DNA of 64,000 bases from Polyangiaceae bacterium (lineage in GTDB: Bacteria > Myxococcota_A > Polyangia > Polyangiales > Polyangiaceae): assembly GCA_019637295.1 (NCBI GenBank), contig JAHBVX010000002.1:744001-808000 (forward strand), written 5' to 3'. Below, in pieces: positions 36,319 through 44,743 of the stretch. Every line of letters begins with the position of its first letter. The stretch's first letter is position 1. The translations under genes and the position numbers were made by a program. The notes under the pieces were generated by a model, which was not told where the DNA came from, ran no database searches, and worked only from the letters and a program-made list of their open reading frames with translations.

Positions 36319-36575
36319 CAGCAGCAGCCGGCTCCGACGAACGCGGCACCGGACGCCAGCTCGCTCGGCTCTCCGCAGCCGGTGCTGGTCCTCGGTTCAC
36401 CGGCGTCCTCGCCAGCGTCGCTGGCCGCGTCGGCGCCGGCATCCGCGGGATCCGAGCCAGCCACGTGAGTGTCCGGGCCCTCCGCCCAATCCGCCAGGGC
36501 AGCGGGGGCACCCGTCAGCACCGTCAAGGCAAACGCCGGAGGCAGATAGAGACGCGACGCTCGGCGCAGGTTCAT
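36318..36575 (-). CDS. Small exported peptide ending in Cys-Cys, candidate precursor
   Basis: An 85-residue protein. The N-terminus (RRASRLYLPPAFALTVLTGAPAALA) is a signal peptide with paired arginines that could be Sec or Tat type; cleavage near residue 27. The middle is Asp/Ala/Gly-rich (about 36-60) and the end reads TGCGEPSELASGAAFVGAGCC, with Cys67, Cys84 and Cys85, the last two being the C-terminus. The stop overlaps the flavoprotein ATG (TGATG). Because HFCD enzymes act on C-terminal cysteine, this is a candidate substrate. No Shine-Dalgarno is seen before the ATG. It could alternatively be an ordinary small secreted protein; homologues with the same C-terminus would decide. Confidence 0.6.
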   Translation of the reverse strand: MNLRRASRLYLPPAFALTVLTGAPAALADWAEGPDTHVAGSDPADAGADAASDAGEDAGEPRTSTGCGEPSELASGAAFVGAGCC

Positions 36576-36729
36576 ACACGAGACGTTAGCAGCTTTCCGC
36601 AGGGCAGGGGAGCGTTCGACTCGCTGCCGTGACGGTGCGTCGCCCGGGGGCCGCTCACCCGCCGCGCGTCCGCGAGCGATGCAGAGCTCACGTGGTCGAC
36701 GCGGGCCGAGACGACGCTGCCCGCGGGAG

Positions 36730-37810
36730 TCAAAGCCGTGGCGGTCTCGCGATGCGGCGGACGGTTGCGAAGTTTACGTCCTTGCCAGTCGTGGCGAAGT
36801 AGACATCCTTGTCCGTTACGGCAATGCCACGAAAGCTCGACGACATGCGCTTTCCGTCGAGCTGGTCCTTCACGACCAGGAACTCGTCTCCGCCGGCGGC
36901 CGGTATGCGAATGATGCGGTTGGACCGCGCGAAGAACACCTCGTCGCCCGAGACGGCCACGGCGCTGGCGGGGCCGGCCGCGAGCTGTCGCGGCTGGGAC
37001 TCGTCCTTGCCGAGGCGGTACACGCCGCCGCCTGCGTCCTTGCCCCTCGGCCCGCTGGATGCCCAGTAGACGTTGCCACCGGCTGAGGCGATGGCGCGCA
37101 GACCGTCGTCGCTCGCGAGCGTCCTGATGTCGCCCCCTTCGACCGGCATGGCCTGCACCTCGGCGAGATCCGACGTCGCGTCCTTGGTGAGCACGGCCCA
37201 GTACAGCGTCGTTCCGTCGGTCGCGAAGGACCCGGAGAGGACGCGCTCGACGGTTGCGAGTCTCACGATTCGTCCTCGCGCAATCGTCGAGCGCACGAGC
37301 TCGCAGGTGCCGTGGTGCTCGCCGGGCGGGGCATCCTTCGGCGCGGGAACGCCCTCCCTGCATCCGTACAGATGCGTGCCATCGCTCGCTTCCGGAGCGA
37401 AAGTACGCTTGTGGGAAGCGGATGAGGTCTTTCCGCCGTCGAACAGGACCCGCCACGTCTCCTTCGAACTGCCCGAGCCGATGAGATAGAGCGAAGCCTG
37501 GTCGTACGCGGTGATCTTGTACGCGTAGAGATCGTTCGCCACGACTTCGACGGCCGCGCAGCGACCTTGGTCGCAATAGCTCTGTTCGCATGCCTTGTCG
37601 CACGCGCCGCAGTGCTGTGGGTCGGTGGCGACTTCGGTGCAGCGTGGGTAGCCAGGCCCACACGCCATCGCATGAGGGCTTTCCGCTGGCGCTCGCCGAC
37701 GGCGTCGATGTCGTCGTGGCAGTGGCCGTGGGTGCTGCGTCCTGGCTCGACTCCCGACACGAGCACAGCGCGACGATGGCAAGGATCGTCGCAAACCTTC
37801 CGTTCGCCAT
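36730..37810 (-). pseudogene. Frameshifted lipoprotein with beta-propeller body
   Basis: The start (ATG 37810) encodes a lipoprotein signal, RFATILAIVALCSC, then a Thr/Ser/Ala linker through GKPS in one frame. About 130 bases in, the homologous continuation HAMACGPGYPRCTEVATDPQHCGACDKAC is in another frame. The latter runs to the stop at 36730 with propeller-like strands (LYLIGSGSSKETWRVLFDGG, ATDGTTLYWAVL, ASAGGNVYWASSG, AVSGDEVFFARSN, VTDKDVYFATTGK). CxxxYPRC...DPQHCGACDKAC is a widespread myxobacterial lipoprotein N-domain. A single indel near 37670 restores one 350-residue frame, so this is either real inactivation or a sequencing error. The 154 bases between it and the peptide gene hold no gene. 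Confidence 0.6.
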
Positions 37811-38194
37811 GTCCGCGTGCCCATATCGCCGAGTCGTGGGGCCTGCAACACGCTAGAGACGGCTCCGCCCGAGAGCTTCGCCGTGGTGGCCATGGGCCAG
37901 TCGCGCACGCGGCCATCCGGGACCCGAGCCTGCGGTCGCTGGCGGACGTGATCGAACGACTGATGCCACGGTCGAGCGGGTTCGGTCCGTGGCGATGCAC
38001 GGCAAGAAGCGTGAGACGGCCGAACGACTGCTCGACGGCGCCGACAGCGCAGCGAGGCTCGACGCGGACGCGCTGCGCGAGCTGCTCGCCGGCCTCGACG
38101 ACGTGCCGAGCTCGGCGGACACGCGCGACAGTCAGTGCCAGGTCTGAGTTTTGTCTGGGTAGAAATCGCCGCGGCTGGCGTAGTGTTCGGGCCA
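37811..38194. other. Intergenic 384 bp with a small possible ORF and a repeated motif
   Basis: A 50-residue frame on the + strand (37995-38147, HGKKRETAERLLDGADSAARLDADALRELLAGLDDV...) has plausible helical coding character but no recognised domain. At 38137-38160 the motif GCCAGGTCTGA-(gap)-TTGTCTGG occurs; a near copy is found at 47991-48014 next to the split ATPase. No promoter is obvious. Confidence 0.35.
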
Positions 38195-40081
38195 ATGGCG
38201 AAAGCAAAGTGGCCGCTGCTCCCAAGGTCCTCGGACCTCGCCCCCCCGCTCTCCGGACGCCCGGAGGCGGTGGCAGCCGAGGTGATCGCGTCGCCCAGGG
38301 GCCGCGCGGTCGCCGTGTTCGATGCCCTGCCCCCGAAGGACGAGACGGACGCGAAGGCGCTGCTCCGGGTGCGCGCGTACGCTCCAGAAGGCGCCGGCTT
38401 CGCGTTGTTGCTCGAGCATTGTCCCGCCCGAGCTTCCTTCGAGAGCCTCGACGCGAGCGCCGGTCGGATCGCGGTGTCGGACGACGGGACTGTCGCGTTC
38501 ACCTTCGACGCCGCGATTCACGTCGTTCGACCGGGCGGTGTCCAGCACCGGCTCGACGCGCCAGGCGCGTTCCTCTTCTTCGACCCCATCGCGCCCGAGC
38601 GCCTGCGCGTCGTGGTGCGGCGCGCGAGCTCCGCAGACGGCTCCACCACGGAGTTCATCGAGACCTACGACAGCGTCACCAACACGCGACTCGACGCGCA
38701 CCCGGTCGGGAGCAGCGGCGGATTCGCTCCGCAGGTGGATCCAGAAACGGGCGACGTGCTGCTCTTCGATGGCTGGTACGCGCGCGCGGACGGTGCCTTC
38801 GTGGGCGTGGCCCACGAGCACGACGGGCGTGTGCTGCGCGTGGGCAGCACGAGCCTGCACCTCGGTCAGCAGGTCGACGACGACGCGACGACGCTGCGGC
38901 ACGCTCGCGACGGCAGCTCGCTGCCCGTGGGTCGCGCGTTCCTCGACTTCCGTCGGGCCGACGTGTGGCGCGCACGCGCGCCCATGCTCGCGAGCACGGA
39001 TGGTCGCTGGCTCCTCAGCTGTTGGAATGGCAATTCGGTTCTGTTCGACGCGGAGCGCCTCGAACCGGAGGCGCTCGGCGCGGTGCCGCCCGAGCACACC
39101 CTGGTCGGGCCGCACGTCGTCGCCGTGCTCGACGAGCACCGGGCCATCGCCGCGCGCTTTGGGCTGTATCAGGTCGACCTGCGCCGGCGCGAGATCCTCG
39201 GCGAGGGCCCCGTGTGCCTGCTCGGGCTCGCCGTGACGCCGGAGCGCATCATCACGCTGCACGAGGACGGACTGCGCAGCGACGGGACCCTGATCTGGCC
39301 CATCGAGGAGGCAGCGCTGGATGGACTGCGGCTGTCCCCGAACGGCAAGTTCGCCGCGGTCAGCGGCGCCAGCGCGCAAGCGAAGTTTCCCTTGGTGGTC
39401 GTCGATCTGAAGGGGAAGCGCGAGGTGGCACGCTTCGAGTCGGTGGCCTCCGTCGCCTGGATCGACGCGGAGCACCTGGCGATCCACGGCCCTGCGGGGC
39501 TGAGCGTGCTGCACGTCGAGCGCGGAGGGCTCACTGTCGTGGGCGAGTTGCCGCAGTCGGCCTGCCTCGGCAGCGATGGCGCGAGCCGGTTCTTCGCCGG
39601 CACGGACACCGAGTTGATCGAGTACGCCGCGGATGGCGCAGTCCGGCGCAGGTTCGCGGTCCCCAAGAAGCTCAGCGGGTACACCTGGCCCTCCGAGCTG
39701 GTCGTGGGAGCGGACGCGGTCTACGTCACCGCGCGAAAGCGCCTCTTTCGCTGGAGCGACGCGGGCGAATGCACGCGCCTGAACGCGCTGGAGAACGCCG
39801 TGGGTGGGCCCAAGGGCGATCCGCGATTCAGTGACGGAAGCCTCCGCAACGTGGCAGTGAGCGCCGACGGCCGGAAGCTCGCGGTCACGGTCAAGACCAA
39901 GCACGACATGCTCGCGGTGGTCGTGTGCGACCGAGAGGGCACCATCGAAGGCTGGTCGGGGCCAGTCTTCGGTCGGTTCTGTCGGCACGGCGAGCGCGCC
40001 TTCGCTGGGTTTCGGGACGGCACCCTGGTCGTCGCTACCGAGCACGGCGCGCTGATGACGTTCGAGCTGCCTGGGGCTTGA
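38195..40081 (+). CDS. WD40-like beta-propeller protein
   Basis: A 628-residue soluble protein without signal peptide, composed of propeller-like strands: VSDDGTVAFTFDAAIHVV, VDPETGDVLLFDG, LASTDGRWLLSCWNGNSVLFD, LSPNGKFAAVSGASAQAKFPLVVVDLKG, VSADGRKLAVTVKTKHDMLAVVVCD and VATEHGALMTFEL. The number of blades cannot be fixed by eye. ATG 38195 (MAKAKWPLL) is chosen as the first ATG in a context without upstream coding character; the frame opens at 38135. No catalytic residues are evident. It borders the accessory island that follows. Confidence 0.65.
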   Translation: MAKAKWPLLPRSSDLAPPLSGRPEAVAAEVIASPRGRAVAVFDALPPKDETDAKALLRVRAYAPEGAGFALLLEHCPARASFESLDASAGRIAVSDDGTVAFTFDAAIHVVRPGGVQHRLDAPGAFLFFDPIAPERLRVVVRRASSADGSTTEFIETYDSVTNTRLDAHPVGSSGGFAPQVDPETGDVLLFDGWYARADGAFVGVAHEHDGRVLRVGSTSLHLGQQVDDDATTLRHARDGSSLPVGRAFLDFRRADVWRARAPMLASTDGRWLLSCWNGNSVLFDAERLEPEALGAVPPEHTLVGPHVVAVLDEHRAIAARFGLYQVDLRRREILGEGPVCLLGLAVTPERIITLHEDGLRSDGTLIWPIEEAALDGLRLSPNGKFAAVSGASAQAKFPLVVVDLKGKREVARFESVASVAWIDAEHLAIHGPAGLSVLHVERGGLTVVGELPQSACLGSDGASRFFAGTDTELIEYAADGAVRRRFAVPKKLSGYTWPSELVVGADAVYVTARKRLFRWSDAGECTRLNALENAVGGPKGDPRFSDGSLRNVAVSADGRKLAVTVKTKHDMLAVVVCDREGTIEGWSGPVFGRFCRHGERAFAGFRDGTLVVATEHGALMTFELPGA

Positions 40082-40082
40082 C

Positions 40083-40530
40083 CGGGATCCGGACAAGACG
40101 GGCCACCGGGGTTGGGTCGTCCCAGCGCTCGTGATCGTCGTCGTTGGGGGGCTGTTCGCGCTGTTCGTGCTGACTGCGATCGCGGGGACGGCGTGGTGGT
40201 TCATGACGGACGCTGCGTCGCCAGTCGACGAGCACTCCGGAGGGCCCAACGCGACAGCGGTGCCGGCCGCGACGCGACAGGAGCCGCGCGTGGACGTTCC
40301 CGCGCCGGACAAACCCAAACGAAACGCCGACACCTTCACGTGTCCAGCGGTCCGGCGGTCGCATCCTGACGGACGGCAAGGTGCATTTCACGCTGACGCG
40401 CGCCGCGCTGTGCCGCGGGCTGCTGCGCTCGGGGCAGTTCACTGGCAGCGTGTCGATCGCGAACGTCACCTTCTTCCTCGACGACCCGGGCGATCCACCA
40501 CCGCGCCGGTGTGGACAGCCGGGGCGGTGT
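40083..40530 (+). pseudogene. Decayed pilin-like membrane protein
   Basis: Frame one reads DKTGHRGWVVPALVIVVVGGLFALFVLTAIAGTAWWF, a pilin-like N-terminal hydrophobic helix preceded by RGW, then a Pro/Lys-rich linker to about 40350. The plausible continuation GRILTDGKVHFTLTRAALCRGLLRSGQFTGSVSIANVTFFLDD (40357-40490) is in a different frame. No start codon fits. A second copy of the RGWVVPA DNA segment is found at 52088-52127, showing this sequence family recurs in the island. Confidence 0.5.
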
Positions 40531-40708
40531 GGGTGACGGGGGTGCGGCAGGAGCGCGGCTCACAGGAACGGGTCGATGGCCCGCACCGTCCCGTACTCGC
40601 AGCGGGGGGTTGTGAGGACTTCGGCCGGGGGTGATGGCGGAGTCGGAGGTTGTCCCCGAAGACCGTGGCGACAGCGATGGCACGAGCTCCGAGCGCGAGA
40701 TCCTCGGA

Positions 40709-40744
40709 TGGACACTCTCCATTTGTTGTGTTACAATAATTGCC
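40709..40744 (+). promoter_or_regulatory. brnT promoter with palindromic element, leaderless geometry
   Basis: -35 TGGACA (40709-40714), 17-base spacer, -10 TACAAT (40732-40737), then 7 bases to the GTG at 40745. TTGT-GTT-ACAA (40727-40737) is an inverted repeat overlapping the -10 box, a likely site for autorepression by BrnA. Confidence 0.7.
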
Positions 40745-41020
40745 GTGAAGATCCGGTGGGATCCCAAGAAAGCGGCCGCGAACAAGCGCAAACACGGGGT
40801 CAGCTTTCGGGAAGCGGCGACGTGCTTCGACGACCCAGACGGATGTTACTTGCGCAACGAGGCCCCTTCCTATGAAGACCGCCTCATCCTCATTGGACGC
40901 TCGGCGAAGAGTCGACTGCTCTTCGTCGTTCACGCTGAAGTGGGTCGCGACGAGATCCGCATCGTGAGCGCCCGGCGAGCCAGCCCTGCACAGCGGAGGA
41001 TTTATGACGGATTGGACTGA
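40745..41020 (+). CDS. brnT: BrnT-type ribonuclease toxin
   Basis: A 91-residue BrnT toxin, an RNase of the RelE-like fold that arrests translation until bound by BrnA. The N-terminus KIRWDPKKAAANKRKHGVSFREAATCFDD is the family signature (W-D-x-x-K-x-x-x-N-x-x-K-H-x-V-x-F). YEDRLILIGRSAKSRLLFVVHAE and IRIVSARRASPAQRRIY follow, with the ARxA motif carrying catalytic Arg. The GTG at 40745 gives the family start and fits a promoter whose -10 lies 7 bases upstream; longer in-frame starts at 40631 would read through the promoter. The 3' end overlaps brnA by 17 bases. Confidence 0.93.
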   Translation: MKIRWDPKKAAANKRKHGVSFREAATCFDDPDGCYLRNEAPSYEDRLILIGRSAKSRLLFVVHAEVGRDEIRIVSARRASPAQRRIYDGLD

Positions 41021-41285
41021 TGAGCCCATCGATACGAAGGCGTGGAAGCGCGTTCCTGGTAACCCGTTCGCCGACTACGATCCGGCTGACGGAATCGCCC
41101 TCTGGTCTTTATGGGAGATGCCCTCTAGCGCGGTGGGCAAGCTGGTGCGGCGCGGTCGGCCCCGCGGCAAGCCGACGGCGGTGCGCAGTGTTCGACTACC
41201 TTGCGACACCTGGAAGCGCCTCGAGGCAGAGGCCCGAGCTGCCAAGACGACGGTGAATGCGCTGATCGCAAAGCGAGTCGGGTAG
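41004..41285 (+). CDS. brnA: BrnA antitoxin
   Basis: A 93-residue antitoxin that binds BrnT and represses the operon. The N-terminal part (TDWTDEPIDTKAWKRVPGNPFADYDP) is the toxin-wrapping segment. The C-terminal part (KPTAVRSVRLPCDTWKRLEAEARAAKTTVNALIAKRV) is a ribbon-helix-helix DNA-binding domain. It is translated in a different frame from brnT with a 17-base overlap, which is the usual tight coupling of this module. Confidence 0.88.
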   Translation: MTDWTDEPIDTKAWKRVPGNPFADYDPADGIALWSLWEMPSSAVGKLVRRGRPRGKPTAVRSVRLPCDTWKRLEAEARAAKTTVNALIAKRVG

Positions 41286-41684
41286 CGTGCTGCGCGAAGA
41301 GTCAACGTTGGAACGTTGCTGGGGCTGACCCGGGAGGGCAAGCACCACCGCGGGGACGATTACGTCGCGGGCTAGCCGCGCTGCAGCGGACAAGGCGGCC
41401 GCCCGCTCGATGGACAAGCGCGTCAGGCGAGGCGCTGCTCACCGCGGGCGCGTCTCACCTCTTCGAGCGGGTCGGCATCGATGCCAACCCGCTCGACCCC
41501 TGCGTCGACGACGACGCGGGCTTGCATCTGGGCGGGCGACAAGGAGCGCCTCTCGAGATTGGAGGCCGCCATCGAGGCGTATCGTGCCTCGCCCACGCGC
41601 GTCGAACGGGGTGACGTGACGGAGGCGCCGGCCGGAGGCCTTGATGAACACGCAGGGCGTCTGCGCCGCCGGGGTCCCCATGCG
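41286..41684. other. 399 bp without a recognisable gene
   Basis: Open frames occur on both strands, for example a 49-residue minus-strand frame at 41423-41572 (MQARVVVDAGVERVGIDADPLEEV...) and an antisense + frame. Neither has a ribosome site or a recognised domain. Probably decayed material downstream of brnTA. Confidence 0.4.
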
Positions 41685-43331
41685 TCAGAGCCCCTCGCCC
41701 GCGCGGATCTCGAACAGGTGCGGGAGCGACAGGTGCTCGATGTCGAAGCCGATCGACTCCGGGTCGGGGAAGTTGGGGTTGTCCCGAAGGTCCATCTCCT
41801 CCACGCGCTGCAGCACCGCCGAGCTCATGAGGCGACCGAGCCAGGCGTAGTAGTCGATGTCCTGGGCGGCGAGCGACAGGCGCCGCAGCCGCGGTGCCTC
41901 GGCCGCGGCGACGACCTCGAAGCCCTTCGCGCCGAGGCGCCGACGCGCGTCGAGCGGCGTGGACAGGTGCAGCCCCTCGAGGCGCTCGGCGAGCTCGCTC
42001 CCGAGGATCGCGCGCAGCCCCTCGATGCTCACGTCCCCGTAGGAGAGATCGACCTCGACGAGCTCGGGCAGCGAGCTCGCGGCCTCGGCGACGGCGCGCG
42101 CCGTCTCGTCCCCCACGCCGGTCTCCGGGAGCGCGAGCCGCGCGAGCGTCGCCGCGGCGGGGGACGCGAGGAGGGCCCTCGCCCCCGCGTCGCCGAGGCC
42201 GGGCACGCGATCGATGACGAGCTCGCGGAGCGACGCCCCGAGACCGGCCAAGGCGCGCGCGCCCGCTTCGCCGAAGGCGCACTGCTCGAAGGTCGCCGAC
42301 TCGAGGCCGGAGAGGTGGGCCGAGCCGGCGAGCGCCGCGAGCGCCGCGTCGTCGATCTTCGCGCCCGCGACCAGCTCCAGCCGACGCAGCGCCGTCGCGC
42401 CGGGCCAGGCCGCCAGCGCCTCGCAGTCGGCGGCGTCGGTCCCGGACTCGTAGGTTGCGGCCAGCGTCGACAGGGCGCGCGTCTCGGCGCGCGCGCAGAA
42501 GCTGGCGAGCGCGCCGGAGGCGAGTCGCGCCCGGAGCGAGGCGAGGCCCGGGTACGCCCCGCCGATCGTCTCGGCGAGCGTGGCGCTCACGGGTCGCGGC
42601 TCGCGGACCAGCTCGAGCGAGACGACCGTGCCGCTCCCCAGCCCCATGAGGAGGCGCGGGGCGCTCTCCTCGCTCAGCGCTCGCGGATCGAGGGTGAGCG
42701 CGCGCAGCCGCCGCGCGAAGCCGGCGCCGCAGATCGCCTCGACGTGCTCGTCCCGGCACTCCGGCAGCGTGAGCGCCTCGAGGTGCGGCCAGTCGCGCTC
42801 GGTGAGCGCCGAAATCACCTCGTCGAGCGCCTCGCCCTGACGCGCGAAGTGAAGGGCGTGGATCCGCGCCGGATCCAGCCCGTCCAGGAGCCGCGCCGCC
42901 CAGCCCGGCTGGTAGGCCTGCCAGGCCTCCACGCGCAGGCTCTTCAACCGCGCGAGCCCCGACCAGGGCGCGAGCACCTCCATCGCCTGCGACCCGACGT
43001 CCACGAGGTGGAGGCCGACGAGCGCCGAGGGGGTGTCCCCCGTCATGCTCGGCAAGGGCGTGAAGCGGCCGGCGCTGCGCAGCGTGCGCGCGAGCCGCCA
43101 GAGCGGGCTCCTCAGCGCCGGGGAGCGGTCCGCGAGCTGGCCCTTGTGCCACGTGGCGCCCTCGCGCAGCTCGTCCGGCCAGGCCGCGAGCGCCGCCTCG
43201 GCGTGCGCGACCACCTCGTCCATCGCCGCGCGGGGCAGCTTCATCAGCGCCTTCTGGATCCACCCCCAGGTCTTGGGGGAGGGTCGGTCCGCGAGCTCGT
43301 CGATCAGGATTTTGGTGTCGTTGGCTTCCAT
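41685..43331 (-). CDS. Leucine-rich-repeat-like protein (TIGR02996-type neighbourhood)
   Basis: A 548-residue soluble protein with irregular leucine-rich repeats of the ribonuclease-inhibitor type: LRALTLDPRALSEESAPRLL, LRRLELVAGAKIDDAALAALAG, LRELVIDRVPGLGDAGARALLAS, LARLALPETGVGDETARAVAEA and VEEMDLRDNPNFPDPES. The N-terminal helical part (ILIDELADRPSPKTWGWIQKALMKLPRAAMDEVVAHAEAALAAWPDELR) is typical of large myxobacterial LRR proteins. Start: ATG at 43331, preceded by GGAGAG; the frame is open to 43394. Likely a protein-binding scaffold; no enzymatic motif. Confidence 0.75.
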   Translation of the reverse strand: MEANDTKILIDELADRPSPKTWGWIQKALMKLPRAAMDEVVAHAEAALAAWPDELREGATWHKGQLADRSPALRSPLWRLARTLRSAGRFTPLPSMTGDTPSALVGLHLVDVGSQAMEVLAPWSGLARLKSLRVEAWQAYQPGWAARLLDGLDPARIHALHFARQGEALDEVISALTERDWPHLEALTLPECRDEHVEAICGAGFARRLRALTLDPRALSEESAPRLLMGLGSGTVVSLELVREPRPVSATLAETIGGAYPGLASLRARLASGALASFCARAETRALSTLAATYESGTDAADCEALAAWPGATALRRLELVAGAKIDDAALAALAGSAHLSGLESATFEQCAFGEAGARALAGLGASLRELVIDRVPGLGDAGARALLASPAAATLARLALPETGVGDETARAVAEAASSLPELVEVDLSYGDVSIEGLRAILGSELAERLEGLHLSTPLDARRRLGAKGFEVVAAAEAPRLRRLSLAAQDIDYYAWLGRLMSSAVLQRVEEMDLRDNPNFPDPESIGFDIEHLSLPHLFEIRAGEGL

Positions 43332-43402
43332 CGCTCTCCGGCCATGCTCGGGGAGGCAGACTACTCTCGACGAGACCACGTCGGACAAGTACACCGTCCG
43401 CC

Positions 43403-43696
43403 GTGCAGGAGCCGCGCGTCGCTAGCGTGATGCTGTCTGCATCCGACGACGGTCCGCGACGTCGTCTCGCATCTCACCTGGCACGAGCCGCGGATCCGGC
43501 ACATTTCGGCTTCTGGTTGGCCGACGACCCAGGCGCCCCGCACTGCGCCTTCGGCTACCGCGCCATCGACACGACCCGCGGAGGGCGGGCCGGCTACCTC
43601 CAGTTCTTCCTGCCGCAGGACACGGACCCCGGGCTGTTCTGGCAGGCGGTGCTGGCGGTCGCCCATGGCCCCCGGTCCCGGCGCGCCGACGACTGA
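43403..43696 (+). pseudogene. Fragment resembling DUF3396 / type VI immunity proteins
   Basis: A 97-residue frame with a coherent core, HFGFWLADDPGAPHCAFGYRAIDTTRGGRAGYLQFFLPQDTDPGLFWQAVLAVA. Alternation and the GYLQFFLP strand recall DUF3396-type immunity proteins, which are about three times longer. Family assignment is tentative. Flanks are unrelated, so this is probably a remnant. Confidence 0.35.
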
Positions 43697-43854
43697 TCGC
43701 CGATCAGCCAGGCCGCCTTCACGAGTGATCGGTCGGGGCGCCGACCGTCGGTTCCGCGGGCGAAAAGACCAGATCCGAGGCCTGATCATCGCCGCGACGG
43801 GCTGGCACCGTCCTTGCGAAGGGGAGGGACGAACGCGCACACCGGGAGACCACG

Positions 43855-44010
43855 ATGGACACGAAGCGACGCACGGGCGGGTTGGTACTGGGGATCGGGC
43901 TGGCGGTGCAGGCCGTGGGCTGTCACGCCTCGACCGGACTGACCGCGCGAGCCAGCGGCGCGCCGAGCGGGTTTGCGGAGATGTGCGGAGCCCCGGGGCA
44001 CGCCGGCACG
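43855..44010 (+). pseudogene. 5' fragment of a lipoprotein gene
   Basis: GGGAG precedes an ATG at 43855 that encodes GGLVLGIGLAVQAVGCHAS, a lipoprotein signal with a good lipobox. After about 50 residues the frame enters DNA that is coding on the opposite strand (Uma2 fragment), so the gene is truncated by a junction near 44010-44040. Confidence 0.4.
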
Positions 44011-44040
44011 CGAGAGGAGCACGCGGGGTACCACTGGACT

Positions 44041-44232
44041 GTCCAGCGCGTCGCGCGCCCGCTCTTTGGGCTTGCGGTGCGGGTCCCCCTCCGGCGGGTG
44101 CAGGTCCAGCGGCATGTCCGCCGGCAGCGACGCGACCACACGCTCGCGCTCGGCGGCAGACATGCGATCCCACACCTCTTGCCGGGGGGCGCGGGGGTCG
44201 GCGGGATCGATGCTCCAGGCGGCCTCGGCCAT
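44041..44232 (-). pseudogene. N-terminal fragment of a Uma2-family endonuclease gene
   Basis: The minus-strand frame begins AEAAWSIDPADPRAPRQEVWDRM and continues ...ERVVASLPADMPLDLHPPEGDPHRK, the N-terminal region of Uma2-family (PD-(D/E)xK) proteins common in Polyangia and Cyanobacteria. After residue 64 similarity stops at the junction with the lipoprotein fragment; the nuclease core is absent. Confidence 0.5.
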
Positions 44233-44274
44233 CGCGCCCGATCCTAGCACGACCGCAACAGCGCGTCGGCGTGT

Positions 44275-44548
44275 TCAGCGCGGCAGCGACCAGACCTCGT
44301 TGTCCTGGAAGCTGGCCCAGAACACGTGAGTCGCGTTCAACGCGATGCCCAACACCTTGTTGGTGTCGGGCGCGGCGCGCGCAACGGGTCACGGTCGAAC
44401 ACGCTTCGTCGACGACCAAGATTTCGTTCGACTGATACGAGGCGACCCAGATGTCACCGGCGTCGTACGCCAAGTGACCGACGTTTCTTCCGCCAGGGCC
44501 GAGGTCGGCAAGCTCGGTGGCACTGCCGCCGGTCTGACACCCGTCAGC
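44275..44548 (-). pseudogene. C-terminal fragment of a propeller lipoprotein, frameshifted
   Basis: One frame reads ATELADLGPGGRNVGHLAYDAGDIWVASYQSNEILVVDEAC; the logical continuation DTNKVLGIALNATHVFWASFQDNEVWSLPR followed by a stop is in another frame. Both are YVTN/propeller-like strands. The rest of the gene is missing. The 195 bases between this and the phosphatase contain nothing recognisable. Confidence 0.45.
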
Positions 44549-44743
44549 GTCGTCACCGTCGTGGGCGTGCCCGTCAACGGCGCCGTCGCGCCGCCACAAC
44601 CCCCGCTCCCGCTCCCGCCGCGCCCCCGCTCCCGCCCGTCCCTCGCGCGACGCCAGCATGGTGGTCATGGTCCCAATGCGGCCGGCGCCAGGAGCACGTC
44701 GTCGTTAGCTCGGTCCGCCGATCGCCGTGACTGGCTTCGACCT

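Noticed and set aside
41481-43430. Long + strand frame opposite the LRR-like gene
   Set aside because: Low-complexity Arg/Glu/Ala product; the minus strand has regular leucine-rich repeats and a ribosome site.
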